Notes: generated by a model not told the origin, from the letters alone. Shown: positions 6,026 to 12,375, counted from the first letter of the stretch. The stretch: 12,375 bases of DNA from Chloroflexota bacterium (GCA_025450375.1 JANWHO010000144.1:1-12375), one strand, 5' to 3'. A program made the numbers and translations.

Positions 6026-7297
6026 ATGCATGCCGACGCGCCGTTCCTGGCCTTGCTGACCGCGCTCCCCGCGGGGGCGATTCCCCAGACGGCGCGTGGT
6101 GCATGGCACCGCCAGGGCGCTCTCCAGCCCCGTGACCTCTTTGAGTGGTCCCCAGAGGCGCTGGCCGAGGCGTTGGGGGTTCCGGAGTCGGATCTGGAGG
6201 TGCTCCTGGCGCTGCGGGCCCGCCTGCCGGAAGCCAGGGCGTTGGTCGCTCGCCTGGCGGCCGAGGGCGTGGTGGCGGTGACCGCCAGAGAGCGAGCCTA
6301 TCCGCGGAATCTCCGGGAGGCCTTGGGGGCCCAGGCGCCGCCCTTGCTGTGGCTGGCCGGCTCCCGCGAGCCGCTCTTGCGGGGACCGGTGGCCGTCCTC
6401 GGTGAACGGGACGCGCCCGCGGATGCGGTGGAGCTAGCCCGTGAGGTAGCGATGGTTCTGACGCGCGAGGGGCGCTCGGTGCTGGCTGGGGTAGCTACCG
6501 CCTTCGAGCGATCACTGCTGCAGGCGACCCTGAGCGAGCCTGGGGGCACCGCCGTGGCCGTGGCGCATTATGGGATCGCCCGCGCCCTGCCCAATCTCCG
6601 CCTCTGGCGGCAGGCGATGCGGGAGGGCCGGCTGCTCCTGCTGAGCCATACCCATCCGGAAGCGGCCTGGGAGCCGAGGCTGGAGGAGATTGGGGGCGCG
6701 GTCCTGGCGGGGCTGGCCGAGCGGATGGTATTGGTGGGCGGTGGCGAACCGGGTGCCGCCGATCGCGGCGCCTGGCAGGCGCTGCGCCTGGGCCGTCCGC
6801 TGTTCGTCCGCTCGGGTGACGACCAGGCAACCGCCGCGTTATTGGCCGCTGGCGCGCATGTCCTGGTTGAGCCGGTACGGGTGGATCTGGTGCTGATGGG
6901 GGGACCAGGGGACCAGACCGAAGCTCGGGAGCCACGATCCGGCGATGCCGGGGAAGCGCCGGGGGAGCGTGCCGGCGCGGAAGGCGTGAGCACTTCCGCG
7001 CCTTCACCCGCCATTGGGCCCGAGACCGCGGCAACTACCGGCATGCCGGTGGAGAAACTGGAGGCCGATCTTTTGCGGTGCCTAACCCGGAATCGGCGAC
7101 CGGTTGGGAAAGGGGCGCTGATTCGGGCCCTGGCGGTAGAAGAGGCGGCCCTGGATCGCCTGCTGCCGATCCTGATTGGCCAGGGCCGAGTGGTGCAGCG
7201 TCCGCATCGGGCAGGCGTCGCTTACACGGTCACCGGCGACGTGGCCCCCGCCATGGGCGCCTTTCAACCCTCGCTCTTTGGTCAGATCGAGGAGTAG
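6026..7297 (+). CDS. Divergent DprA/Smf-like protein with winged-helix C-terminus
   Basis: The 423-residue protein has the DprA layout. There is an N-terminal helical (SAM-like) region to about residue 85. YPRNLREALGAQAPPLLWLAG (92-112) matches the DprA entry motif. A Rossmann-type domain spans about 120-283, and a winged helix (342-404) follows an Ala/Gly/Glu-rich linker (294-340). DprA normally loads RecA onto incoming single-stranded DNA. Here the diagnostic blocks are degenerate. GLARGID-like becomes GVATAFE (155-161), the RNRIIAGLS-like block becomes LEEIGGAVLAGLA (219-231), and the SGSLITA-like block becomes GAADRGAWQA (243-252). The domain order and the HVLVEP end of the fold remain. 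The C-terminus ends QPSLFGQIEE, whose QPSLF (414-418) resembles a sliding-clamp-binding peptide. The ATG follows the phosphofructokinase stop with no gap. It may be a non-canonical DprA or a paralogue with another role. Confidence 0.75.
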   Translation: MHADAPFLALLTALPAGAIPQTARGAWHRQGALQPRDLFEWSPEALAEALGVPESDLEVLLALRARLPEARALVARLAAEGVVAVTARERAYPRNLREALGAQAPPLLWLAGSREPLLRGPVAVLGERDAPADAVELAREVAMVLTREGRSVLAGVATAFERSLLQATLSEPGGTAVAVAHYGIARALPNLRLWRQAMREGRLLLLSHTHPEAAWEPRLEEIGGAVLAGLAERMVLVGGGEPGAADRGAWQALRLGRPLFVRSGDDQATAALLAAGAHVLVEPVRVDLVLMGGPGDQTEAREPRSGDAGEAPGERAGAEGVSTSAPSPAIGPETAATTGMPVEKLEADLLRCLTRNRRPVGKGALIRALAVEEAALDRLLPILIGQGRVVQRPHRAGVAYTVTGDVAPAMGAFQPSLFGQIEE

Positions 7298-7303
7298 GCC
7301 CCC

Positions 7304-7762
7304 TCACATCTGCATACTGGCCTGCCATTGGGCCTGGCGCACCGCCATGTGGCAATTCTTGCAGAGCGATACCCCATACTGATCCCAGGAGTGCTGGATC
7401 AGCGGCATGCAGTCTCCATCTTCCTCGCACGCGGTGGTGGTCAGCATCGACCATGGTTGGATAGGCGCGCCGCAAAACTGGCATACATGCACATCCTCGG
7501 CGGCCGTGGCGGCATGGCGGAGCGCGTTGATCAGTCCAATCATCTCCATCTCGGACATCACGCTGGCCAGGTGCATCAGCGCGAAATCCAGACGACGGGC
7601 GCGCTCGGCCGGTTCGATCTCGCAGGAACGGATAAGCCGAGCCTGGAGTCCCGCATGCTCCAGTTGCGTGGCCAATTGGCGGAGCACCGTGGCGGCGGCG
7701 GTATTAGCCGACAGCGGATCACAGCTTTCGCGGTCAAAATCGAATTGGTCGGTCAACGACAC
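7304..7762 (-). CDS. Cysteine-rich putative zinc-binding protein, function unknown
   Basis: I do not recognise this 152-residue protein. The first 90 residues look helical (LRQLATQLEHAGLQARLIRS; LDFALMHLASVMSEMEMIGLINALRHAA). The C-terminal part has CQFCG (Cys94, Cys97), two middle cysteines (Cys112, Cys118) and CKNCH (Cys134, Cys137). The outer CxxC pairs are spaced as in a treble-clef or zinc-ribbon site, so one zinc is likely; the middle pair could bind a second metal or form a disulphide. The frame extends upstream to an ATG at 7831. I prefer the GTG at 7762 because AAGGAG sits nine bases before it, while the ATG has none and overlaps the inverted repeat. It converges on the dprA-like gene with a six-base gap and lies downstream of the TPR gene on the same strand, separated by 203 bases. 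Confidence 0.7.
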   Translation of the reverse strand: MSLTDQFDFDRESCDPLSANTAAATVLRQLATQLEHAGLQARLIRSCEIEPAERARRLDFALMHLASVMSEMEMIGLINALRHAATAAEDVHVCQFCGAPIQPWSMLTTTACEEDGDCMPLIQHSWDQYGVSLCKNCHMAVRQAQWQASMQM

Positions 7763-7771
7763 CTCAGCACA

Positions 7772-7777
7772 CTCCTT
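7772..7777 (-). promoter_or_regulatory. Ribosome-binding site that decides the GTG start
   Basis: AAGGAG is read on the minus strand at 7777-7772, nine bases before the GTG at 7762. It favours the 152-residue protein over the 175-residue frame that starts at 7831. Confidence 0.6.
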
Positions 7778-7812
7778 CACATCGCCCGAGTTGCTACGTC
7801 CAGTGTGCACTC

Positions 7813-7861
7813 GGCGGTAAGCATACCCCAAGTCGACGCCGGCTGGTACGCACTTACCGCC
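7813..7861. promoter_or_regulatory. Long inverted repeat built of two dyads upstream of the cysteine-rich gene
   Basis: GGCGGTAAG (7813-7821) and CTTACCGCC (7853-7861) are perfect 9-bp inverse complements separated by 31 bases. Each arm also belongs to its own small dyad: GGTA-N4-TACC at 7816-7827 and GGTA-N6-TACC at 7845-7858. The pair lies 51-99 bases upstream of the GTG start, where an operator or a structured leader would sit. Confidence 0.5.
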
Positions 7862-7965
7862 ATACGCGGGTTAGGTGGACGCTCGTCCAGGGCGCCCCAT
7901 TCAGCCACGCGGGAATCCCTCCTCACCCATCATACCGCGGTCACGACTATGACGCAGCCTCCGAG

Positions 7966-9714
7966 CTAACTTTGCTCGCAACTGGCCAACTCGTGCAAAC
8001 AGTATTCCACATCCGTGCTATCGGGGTCCAGCTTTTCGGCCCGATCCACGGCCTGGCGGGCAGCATCCAGATTTCCGGACTTAAGGTGGGCCATCGCCAG
8101 GGCACACAGCACCGGCACGCTGGTGGGCGACAGATCTCGAGCGCGGCTCAGGGCTTCCACCCCTTCGGGGATCAGATTGCTGGCGACCAGCGCGATCCCC
8201 CAGCCATAGAGCGCCTCCGGCAAATCGGGCCGCATGCGCGCCACGGTCGTGTATGCCTTGAGGGCCTCGGCGGTCCGCCCCTGATTCAGGGCCCCGTGCC
8301 CCAGGGCCAGCGCCGATGGCCAATAGGTAGGGGCGATCTGGAGGGCACGTCCATCATAGACCCGCGCCAGGTCGTCCCGGCCCAGCCGCTGATAACACCG
8401 GGCGAGCAGAGCATGGATATGAGCGCGCTCGGGCTCTCGTTGCAGGGCCTGATTCAAGGGGGCGATGGCCTCGCCCGCCAAGCCAAGCCTATAGGCCGCG
8501 ATGCCCAGCTTATAGAGCGCGTCCGGCGTCATCGCGCCCAGCACCAGGGCCCGCGAGAGGAGTTCGTAGGCCCGCTGATACTCGCCCGTCGCCACCAGAT
8601 ATGAACCAAGCCGCATCAGCACCTTGGCATGGCGAGGATTCTGCTCCAGCGCCACCTCCCAGTGGATGGCGGCGCCGGGGAAGCGTTCCGCCCCGGCAAG
8701 CAGATTACCCAGCACCTCATGGGCGCCCCCATGCTCCGGTTCCAGGTCCAGCACCGCGTTGACGAGGGCGCGGGCGCGGGGAAGGTCACGAGCCTGATAG
8801 GCGAGACGCATCACCACGGCCCGAGCCGAAACCGGCGCCGATTCGTACTTGAGCACGGTGGTGGCCACCGCCTCGGCCTGGGCGTTATGGCCTTGCTCCT
8901 CCAGTTCCCGCGCCACTGCCGCCCCAGCGGCCAGATGCTCCCCGCCGGAGCGGCCCAGCACCGCCAGCAGATCCTCGACGGTGGCCCCCTCATTATCGCT
9001 CATGGCGCAGGCCGCCAGGAGATCCAGTGGCAGCCTAAAGGCGGGATCCAGGGCGAGCGCGCGCAACAGGCCCTCGCAGAGCGCCGCCGCGTCCCCCTGC
9101 TCCACTCCATGGGCGGGGCGCCGATCGAGCGCGCGCAGGTAGGTAAGCAGGGCTTCCAGGTTATTGGTCTCGCGCCGCTCCAATTGTTTCTGGCCCGCGT
9201 CTCCCACCGCGAGTTCAAGGGCGCCGGCAACCGCCAGCGCCACATCGCCGGGCGCATCCAGGAGATCCTCGGGCTCGCCGATCAGCGTGTCCTCGAACAG
9301 TATTTTCCCGCTGCCCGGCTCGCGCACGATCAGGCTCCAGCGCAGTGTGGGATACAACGCGATAGTCCCGGAGAGGACGTAGGCGGCACCCCAGCCGACA
9401 CCGCAGGTGCGCGTCTGGTCGATGGACAGAGCGCGGTGCAGCGGCACGTAGCGACGGCGGCTGCCAGCCGAGGCAAGGAGCTGCCCATGACCAACCACCA
9501 GGCGTGGTAAGGCGCGCAGGCGCCATTGCAGCACCCGCGCCAGTTGGCGGCCAAAGACCTCCTCGCCGCGCGGAGCCGCGAAGGGTAGGATAAGGAGCGC
9601 CCCGTTACCCGTCGAGGGGCGATCGACGACCAGCGAGATTTTCTCGCGGGCAGCCGAACGCTGAGCCGGCGCGTCCTCGTCCTGGTCCCGCAGGTTGGCT
9701 TCCCGCGCGGCCAT
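7966..9714 (-). CDS. TPR-repeat protein with N-terminal TolB-like domain
   Basis: The 582-residue protein has two parts. Residues 37-170 resemble the TolB-like domain often found with bacterial adenylate cyclases and CadC/winged-helix regulators. ALLILPFAAPRGEEVFGRQL opens it, followed by GAAYVLSGTIALYPTLRWSLIVREPGSGKILFED and a helix ending ALELAV. Residues about 297-570 are roughly eight tetratricopeptide repeats (for example ALYKLGIAAYRLGLAGEAIAPLNQALQREPE at 399-429), which bind partner proteins. No signal peptide, membrane segment, cyclase or DNA-binding domain is visible, so the usual output module is missing from this chain. GGAGGG nine bases before the ATG supports the start, and a good promoter lies 50-80 bases upstream. 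A protein scaffold role is likely; partners are unknown. Confidence 0.85.
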   Translation of the reverse strand: MAAREANLRDQDEDAPAQRSAAREKISLVVDRPSTGNGALLILPFAAPRGEEVFGRQLARVLQWRLRALPRLVVGHGQLLASAGSRRRYVPLHRALSIDQTRTCGVGWGAAYVLSGTIALYPTLRWSLIVREPGSGKILFEDTLIGEPEDLLDAPGDVALAVAGALELAVGDAGQKQLERRETNNLEALLTYLRALDRRPAHGVEQGDAAALCEGLLRALALDPAFRLPLDLLAACAMSDNEGATVEDLLAVLGRSGGEHLAAGAAVARELEEQGHNAQAEAVATTVLKYESAPVSARAVVMRLAYQARDLPRARALVNAVLDLEPEHGGAHEVLGNLLAGAERFPGAAIHWEVALEQNPRHAKVLMRLGSYLVATGEYQRAYELLSRALVLGAMTPDALYKLGIAAYRLGLAGEAIAPLNQALQREPERAHIHALLARCYQRLGRDDLARVYDGRALQIAPTYWPSALALGHGALNQGRTAEALKAYTTVARMRPDLPEALYGWGIALVASNLIPEGVEALSRARDLSPTSVPVLCALAMAHLKSGNLDAARQAVDRAEKLDPDSTDVEYCLHELASCEQS

Positions 9715-9766
9715 CCAGTGCTCCCTCCGAGATCTCCTCGGTTCCCCGAAATATCCAGTCCCTGCT

Positions 9767-9795
9767 AGTATCGCCCGTCCAGGCCGGCATCACAA
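9767..9795 (-). promoter_or_regulatory. Promoter for the TolB-like/TPR gene
   Basis: On the minus strand TTGTGA (9795-9790) and GATACT (9772-9767) are separated by 17 bases, with four of six matches in each box. It lies in the 97-base gap after lgt, so the TPR gene can be transcribed independently of lgt. Confidence 0.5.
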
Positions 9796-9811
9796 GCAGG
9801 ACTGTTGTCGG

Positions 9812-10807
9812 TTAGGTCCGTGGTTGGTTCGGCGTCTCCCCCCAGCCGGCCTCGGGGGATTCCGTCCGTGCCGCCATGGAGATCTCACCAGCGGAGGGCG
9901 CGCCGGGGGTAATCCCGTCGTCTTGGGTCTGGTCGGTCATGGCGGAGCCGTCCGAGGCGTCCGCCTCGTCCTCCCGCTCGTCCGCGTCGTCCTCGTCACC
10001 GGCATAGGCTGGGTCGAACCACCAGGGGCGCCTGGCAATCAACCAGGCCACCGGAATAAGTCCGAGTTGCACCGCGATGGCGGTTACTTGCGCCTGCTTG
10101 AGATGGAAGAGGACGATCTCGTTATCACGCACGATAAAGAGGAAAAACTGGCCCACGTTATAGAGGCTGAGGTAGAGCACGAACAGCATCCCCGCCGGCC
10201 GGACGCGGAAGCGGAGCGGCCAGAGAACGGCAAACAGAGCCAGGCCGAAAAGCAACTCATAGGCGGCGGCCGGCTGGACGGCCGTGTTCAGGGGCGCGAA
10301 ACTGTGGCTATTGGTGTAGATGGTCGCCCAGGGAGCATTGCTCGGATAGCCCACGATATCGCCATTGATAATGTTGCCTATTCGCCCCACGGCCTGGGAA
10401 AGCGGCGCGAAGAGAGCGACGCAGTCCAGGGCTACTCCCAACGGCACCCGTTGCTGGTAGGCGAGCAGCAAGAGAACCGGGATACCAAGGAAAATCGCCC
10501 CGTAGAAGGCCATCCCGCCTTGCCAGAAGGCGAAGAGATCGCCGGGATGCTGGACATAGGAGCCGGGATCCGACTGGAGGACATAGTAGAGACGACCACC
10601 AACCAGGGCGGCAATCGCCACGCCCCAGAAGATATTCCAGAGTTGGTCGCTGGTCACGGCACGGCGCCGGGCATAGGGCTGCAAGACCAGCAAGCCGATG
10701 GCGATCCCCACCACGTACATAAGGCCGTACCAGCGTAACGAGAAGGATCCGAGCTTCACCAGCACCGGATCGAGACTGATCGTAATCGAGGCCATCAGGG
10801 CAAGCAT
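9812..10807 (-). CDS. lgt: Prolipoprotein diacylglyceryl transferase, divergent
   Basis: This polytopic membrane protein of 331 residues matches the Lgt family, which attaches diacylglycerol from phosphatidylglycerol to the lipobox cysteine of prolipoproteins. SFSLRWYGLMYVVGI (21-35), WQGGMAFYGA (95-104) and the signature VGRIGNIINGD (140-150) align with conserved blocks; Arg142 and Asn145 are present. QPAAAYELLFG (178-188) and YNVGQFFLFIVRDNE (216-230) follow. Several active-site positions differ from E. coli: His103 is Tyr102, Arg239 is Gln220 and Glu243 is Phe224, while Tyr235 and Arg246 are kept. A polar, acidic tail (268-331) is unusually long. An ATG at 10870 opens the frame, but AGGAG (10817-10813), five bases before the ATG at 10807, fixes the start. 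It may be an active divergent Lgt or a paralogue. Confidence 0.85.
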   Translation of the reverse strand: MLALMASITISLDPVLVKLGSFSLRWYGLMYVVGIAIGLLVLQPYARRRAVTSDQLWNIFWGVAIAALVGGRLYYVLQSDPGSYVQHPGDLFAFWQGGMAFYGAIFLGIPVLLLLAYQQRVPLGVALDCVALFAPLSQAVGRIGNIINGDIVGYPSNAPWATIYTNSHSFAPLNTAVQPAAAYELLFGLALFAVLWPLRFRVRPAGMLFVLYLSLYNVGQFFLFIVRDNEIVLFHLKQAQVTAIAVQLGLIPVAWLIARRPWWFDPAYAGDEDDADEREDEADASDGSAMTDQTQDDGITPGAPSAGEISMAARTESPEAGWGETPNQPRT

Positions 10808-10812
10808 CGTGA

Positions 10813-10817
10813 CTCCT
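10813..10817 (-). promoter_or_regulatory. Ribosome-binding site that decides the lgt start
   Basis: AGGAG on the minus strand at 10817-10813, with a five-base spacer, selects the ATG at 10807. It rejects the 21-residue extension to 10870, which looks unlike an Lgt N-terminus. Confidence 0.65.
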
Positions 10818-10888
10818 GTTCCACGGGCAATAATTTCAGTGACCGCATGGGCCGCCACGGAGGATACCACGTATAGCGACGAAAGCCG

Positions 10889-10935
10889 CTGGCGGTCTTC
10901 GGATCATGGGATCGCCAGGGGTATTTTTCTTGGCG
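10889..10935. repeat. Three mutually exclusive stem arms upstream of lgt
   Basis: Plus-strand arms are CTGGCGGTC (10889-10897), GATCGCCAG (10910-10918) and TGGCG (10931-10935). The middle arm can pair with either neighbour: eight of nine positions with the first, five bases with the third. In the plus direction a T-run (10923-10928) follows the first pairing. In the minus direction this lies in the lgt leader, if lgt is transcribed from further upstream. Confidence 0.4.
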
Positions 10936-10949
10936 CATCCTCATTTCGG

Positions 10950-10975
10950 AAAAAAAGACGCGACAGGATGTCGCG
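10950..10975 (-). terminator. Strong intrinsic terminator on the minus strand
   Basis: Read on the minus strand, CGCGACA (10975-10969) pairs perfectly with TGTCGCG (10965-10959) around a 3-base loop. TC and then seven T residues (10956-10950) follow, the classic Rho-independent arrangement. No minus-strand gene lies upstream within the window, so it either attenuates a long lgt leader or blocks antisense transcription. Confidence 0.85.
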
Positions 10976-11011
10976 AAACATGGCACACTAGATGCAGACA
11001 CGGCGCACGTC

Positions 11012-11017
11012 TATAAT
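11012..11017 (+). promoter_or_regulatory. Perfect -10 box for the small membrane protein gene
   Basis: TATAAT at 11012-11017 is a perfect -10 hexamer, 52 bases before the ATG at 11070. The best -35 candidate at 17 bases is TAGATG (10989-10994), matching three of six positions. Confidence 0.55.
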
Positions 11018-11069
11018 GATGTGACGGAAGTTGCCCGACCCCAGCAGGCCGGCACGGAGGTAAGTACCA

Positions 11070-11336
11070 ATGTTAGTGTTCCTGTTCCTTGTAGCCTTGG
11101 TGGCAATCGGCTTTGTCGCGGGTCGGATGCGCCGCGCCCCCGCCGCGCTCGATGGCGCGGCGCTGGTGGGTCTGGCCGCGTTGGCCATCTATCCTTTCGG
11201 GGCATTCCACATCCTGGCCCTGGTGGTCGGCATGCTCTGCCTCGGCGGCGGCTTCGTTGGTGGAGCTACCGGCGACGTGCGGAAGATGAGCCGGCGGCGC
11301 CTTGGCGGTGGCGGTGGCGGTCTCCTGGGCCGCTAA
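11070..11336 (+). CDS. Small membrane protein with glycine-rich basic tail, function unknown
   Basis: The 88-residue protein is dominated by hydrophobic segments. One spans residues 1-18 (MLVFLFLVALVAIGFVAG), and a second region at about 29-66 could be two short segments or a re-entrant pair. A basic stretch RMRRAP follows the first segment. The C-terminus is VRKMSRRRLGGGGGGLLGR, a positively charged, glycine-rich tail that would face the cytoplasm by the positive-inside rule. GGAGG about ten bases before the ATG and the TATAAT upstream support it as a real gene. It precedes the ABC exporter by 98 bases on the same strand and may be co-transcribed. No family is recognised with confidence. I would not assign a function. 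Confidence 0.75.
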   Translation: MLVFLFLVALVAIGFVAGRMRRAPAALDGAALVGLAALAIYPFGAFHILALVVGMLCLGGGFVGGATGDVRKMSRRRLGGGGGGLLGR

Positions 11337-11434
11337 CTTGCCCGATACGCACTCCTGCCCTCGGTTCGCTCCGGGAGGTGGGGAACTCCATCCGCTCTGG
11401 CTGGTAGCACGCGCGGCGCGGCCGTAGCGTCCCC

Positions 11435-12375
11435 ATGATGCGCCGGGGCGGCGGGCGGCCTGGCGGGGCGTTACCGCCGGATTTGCCCCGTCATCGGCTG
11501 GGCCGGGCCGATGCCCGCGTCTTCCGCCGTCTCCTCACCTTTACCAGGCCGTACATCCGGCGGATGATTCTGGCTACCGTATGCCTGTTGATCGCCAGCC
11601 TGCTGAACCTGGTCTTCCCATGGATCGTGCGGAGCCTGGTCGATAGCGTGTTCGTGCATCATGACGAACACGCCCTGAATCTGATCACGCTCGGCCTTTT
11701 CGTCGTCTTCATTTTCCAGGCTGGGTTTAATTTCTCCCAGAACTATCTGATCGGCTGGGTGGGCGAACGGATCATCGCCGATCTTCGCCGTACCCTCTTC
11801 ACCCACCTGCAGGCGCTCTCGCAAGAATTTTATGGGGAGCACAGGACGGGCGATCTGATGTCCCGCGTCACCAACGATGTGAACGCGGTGCAAAACGTGG
11901 TCAGCGGCAATCTACTCAGCCTGCTGCAGCAATTGGTCACTCTTCTCGGTAGCCTGGTCATTATCTTCTACCTCGATTGGCGGCTCTCCCTGTTGATGCT
12001 GGTGGTCACGCCGCTGATCGCGGGGAGCGCCGCCGTCTTCGGGCGTCTGCTCACCCGGATCGCGCGCCGGGTGCAGGAAGAGCTTGGCAACGCCACCACC
12101 GTGCTGGAGGAGACACTCTCCAATGTGAGGGTGGTGCAGGCTTTTACCCGTGAGCCGCACGAGATCGAACGCTACGGCGGCCTGGTGGAGCGAGTCTTTT
12201 CCCTCACCCTGGGCCGTCTCCGACTGCGGGCAAGCTTCGTCTCCCTGATCACCTTCCTCACTTTCGGGGCGATCACGATCGTGCTCTGGTTTGGCGGGCG
12301 CGAGGTATTGGCCGGTCACCTCACGCCAGGTGGGTTGATCTCCTTCCTGTTCTACATCTTCCTGATCGCCGGCCC
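11435..12375 (+). CDS. ABC exporter, MsbA/BmrA-type half-transporter, membrane domain only (3' end outside window)
   Basis: The frame is open to the window edge, giving 313 residues. It is the type-1 exporter membrane domain (ABC_membrane family), normally fused to an ATPase domain that would lie to the right. Visible landmarks are LVFPWIVRSLVDSVF (59-73) after the first membrane helix and the intracellular loop GERIIADLRRTLFTHLQALSQEFY (110-133). They are followed by RTGDLMSRVTNDVNAVQ (137-153) and VLEETLSNVRVVQAFTRE (223-240), all typical of this family. The substrate could be a lipid, drug or peptide and is not readable from this part. ATG 11435 (or 11438) has no clear ribosome-binding site, and an in-frame stop lies at 11405. 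The first 27 residues are an Arg/Gly/Pro-rich extension, so the true start might be later. Confidence 0.93.
   Translation, partial: MMRRGGGRPGGALPPDLPRHRLGRADARVFRRLLTFTRPYIRRMILATVCLLIASLLNLVFPWIVRSLVDSVFVHHDEHALNLITLGLFVVFIFQAGFNFSQNYLIGWVGERIIADLRRTLFTHLQALSQEFYGEHRTGDLMSRVTNDVNAVQNVVSGNLLSLLQQLVTLLGSLVIIFYLDWRLSLLMLVVTPLIAGSAAVFGRLLTRIARRVQEELGNATTVLEETLSNVRVVQAFTREPHEIERYGGLVERVFSLTLGRLRLRASFVSLITFLTFGAITIVLWFGGREVLAGHLTPGGLISFLFYIFLIAG

Noticed and set aside
6495..7044. Overlapping minus-strand frames of 179 and 158 residues
   Set aside because: They are Pro/Arg/Ser-rich translations opposite the dprA-like gene, typical of shadow frames.
8629..9510. 293-residue plus-strand open frame
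   Set aside because: It is antisense to the TPR gene, where the repeat pattern on the minus strand is unmistakable.
9695..10738. 347-residue plus-strand open frame
   Set aside because: It is antisense to lgt, whose motifs are clear, and its translation is rich in Gly, Arg, Glu and His without a recognisable fold.
1..12375. tRNA, rRNA, CRISPR array, insertion sequence or prophage
   Set aside because: I scanned for T-loop motifs, regularly spaced repeats, transposase motifs and terminal inverted repeats and found none that hold up.

Overview
The window is about 60-65% GC and gene-dense. It carries eight convincing protein genes of recognisable family or architecture, one small membrane protein and one cysteine-rich protein of unknown role. 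Two of these genes run off the ends. The threonine synthase is of the compact Bacillus-like type, and there is a YbjN-domain protein, a PPi-type phosphofructokinase, a TolB-like/TPR protein and a divergent Lgt. This mix suggests a GC-rich, non-proteobacterial chromosome, most likely Chloroflexota (Thermomicrobia-like). That placement is inference from gene content, not a database result. I see no rRNA, tRNA, CRISPR array, insertion sequence or phage gene.

Layout. At 1-871 (minus) is the 5' part of an M19 zinc dipeptidase. A 363-base gene-free gap follows. It holds hairpins, a good promoter with an inverted repeat around its -10 box, and a short upstream ORF ending one base before the next start. 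At 1235-2839 (plus) is a multi-pass GT39/ArnT-like glycosyltransferase, convergent with a YbjN-domain gene at 2875-3330 (minus). A divergent promoter region leads to thrC at 3592-4680. Then come a probable pyrophosphate-dependent phosphofructokinase (4871-6025) and, directly abutting it, a degenerate DprA-like protein (6026-7297) that ends in a possible sliding-clamp-binding peptide.

The next block is on the minus strand and reads right to left: a divergent lgt (10807-9812), a TolB-like/TPR protein (9714-7966) and a cysteine-rich zinc-binding-type protein (7762-7304). The TPR gene has its own candidate promoter. The cysteine-rich gene has paired dyads about 50-100 bases upstream. Between lgt and the rightmost plus-strand genes lies a clear intrinsic terminator on the minus strand with no recognised gene feeding it, plus competing stems. 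At 11070-11336 is a small membrane protein with a TATAAT promoter. At 11435 to the end is the membrane domain of an ABC exporter, cut off before its ATPase domain.

The genes are mostly housekeeping: threonine synthesis, a reversible glycolytic step, lipoprotein maturation, envelope glycosylation and export. They do not form one obvious system. The most unusual points are the DprA-like protein that has lost its diagnostic motifs but carries a QPSLF tail, the Lgt with substitutions at several catalytic positions, and the two intergenic regions with regulatory-looking architecture (872-1234 and 10808-11069).
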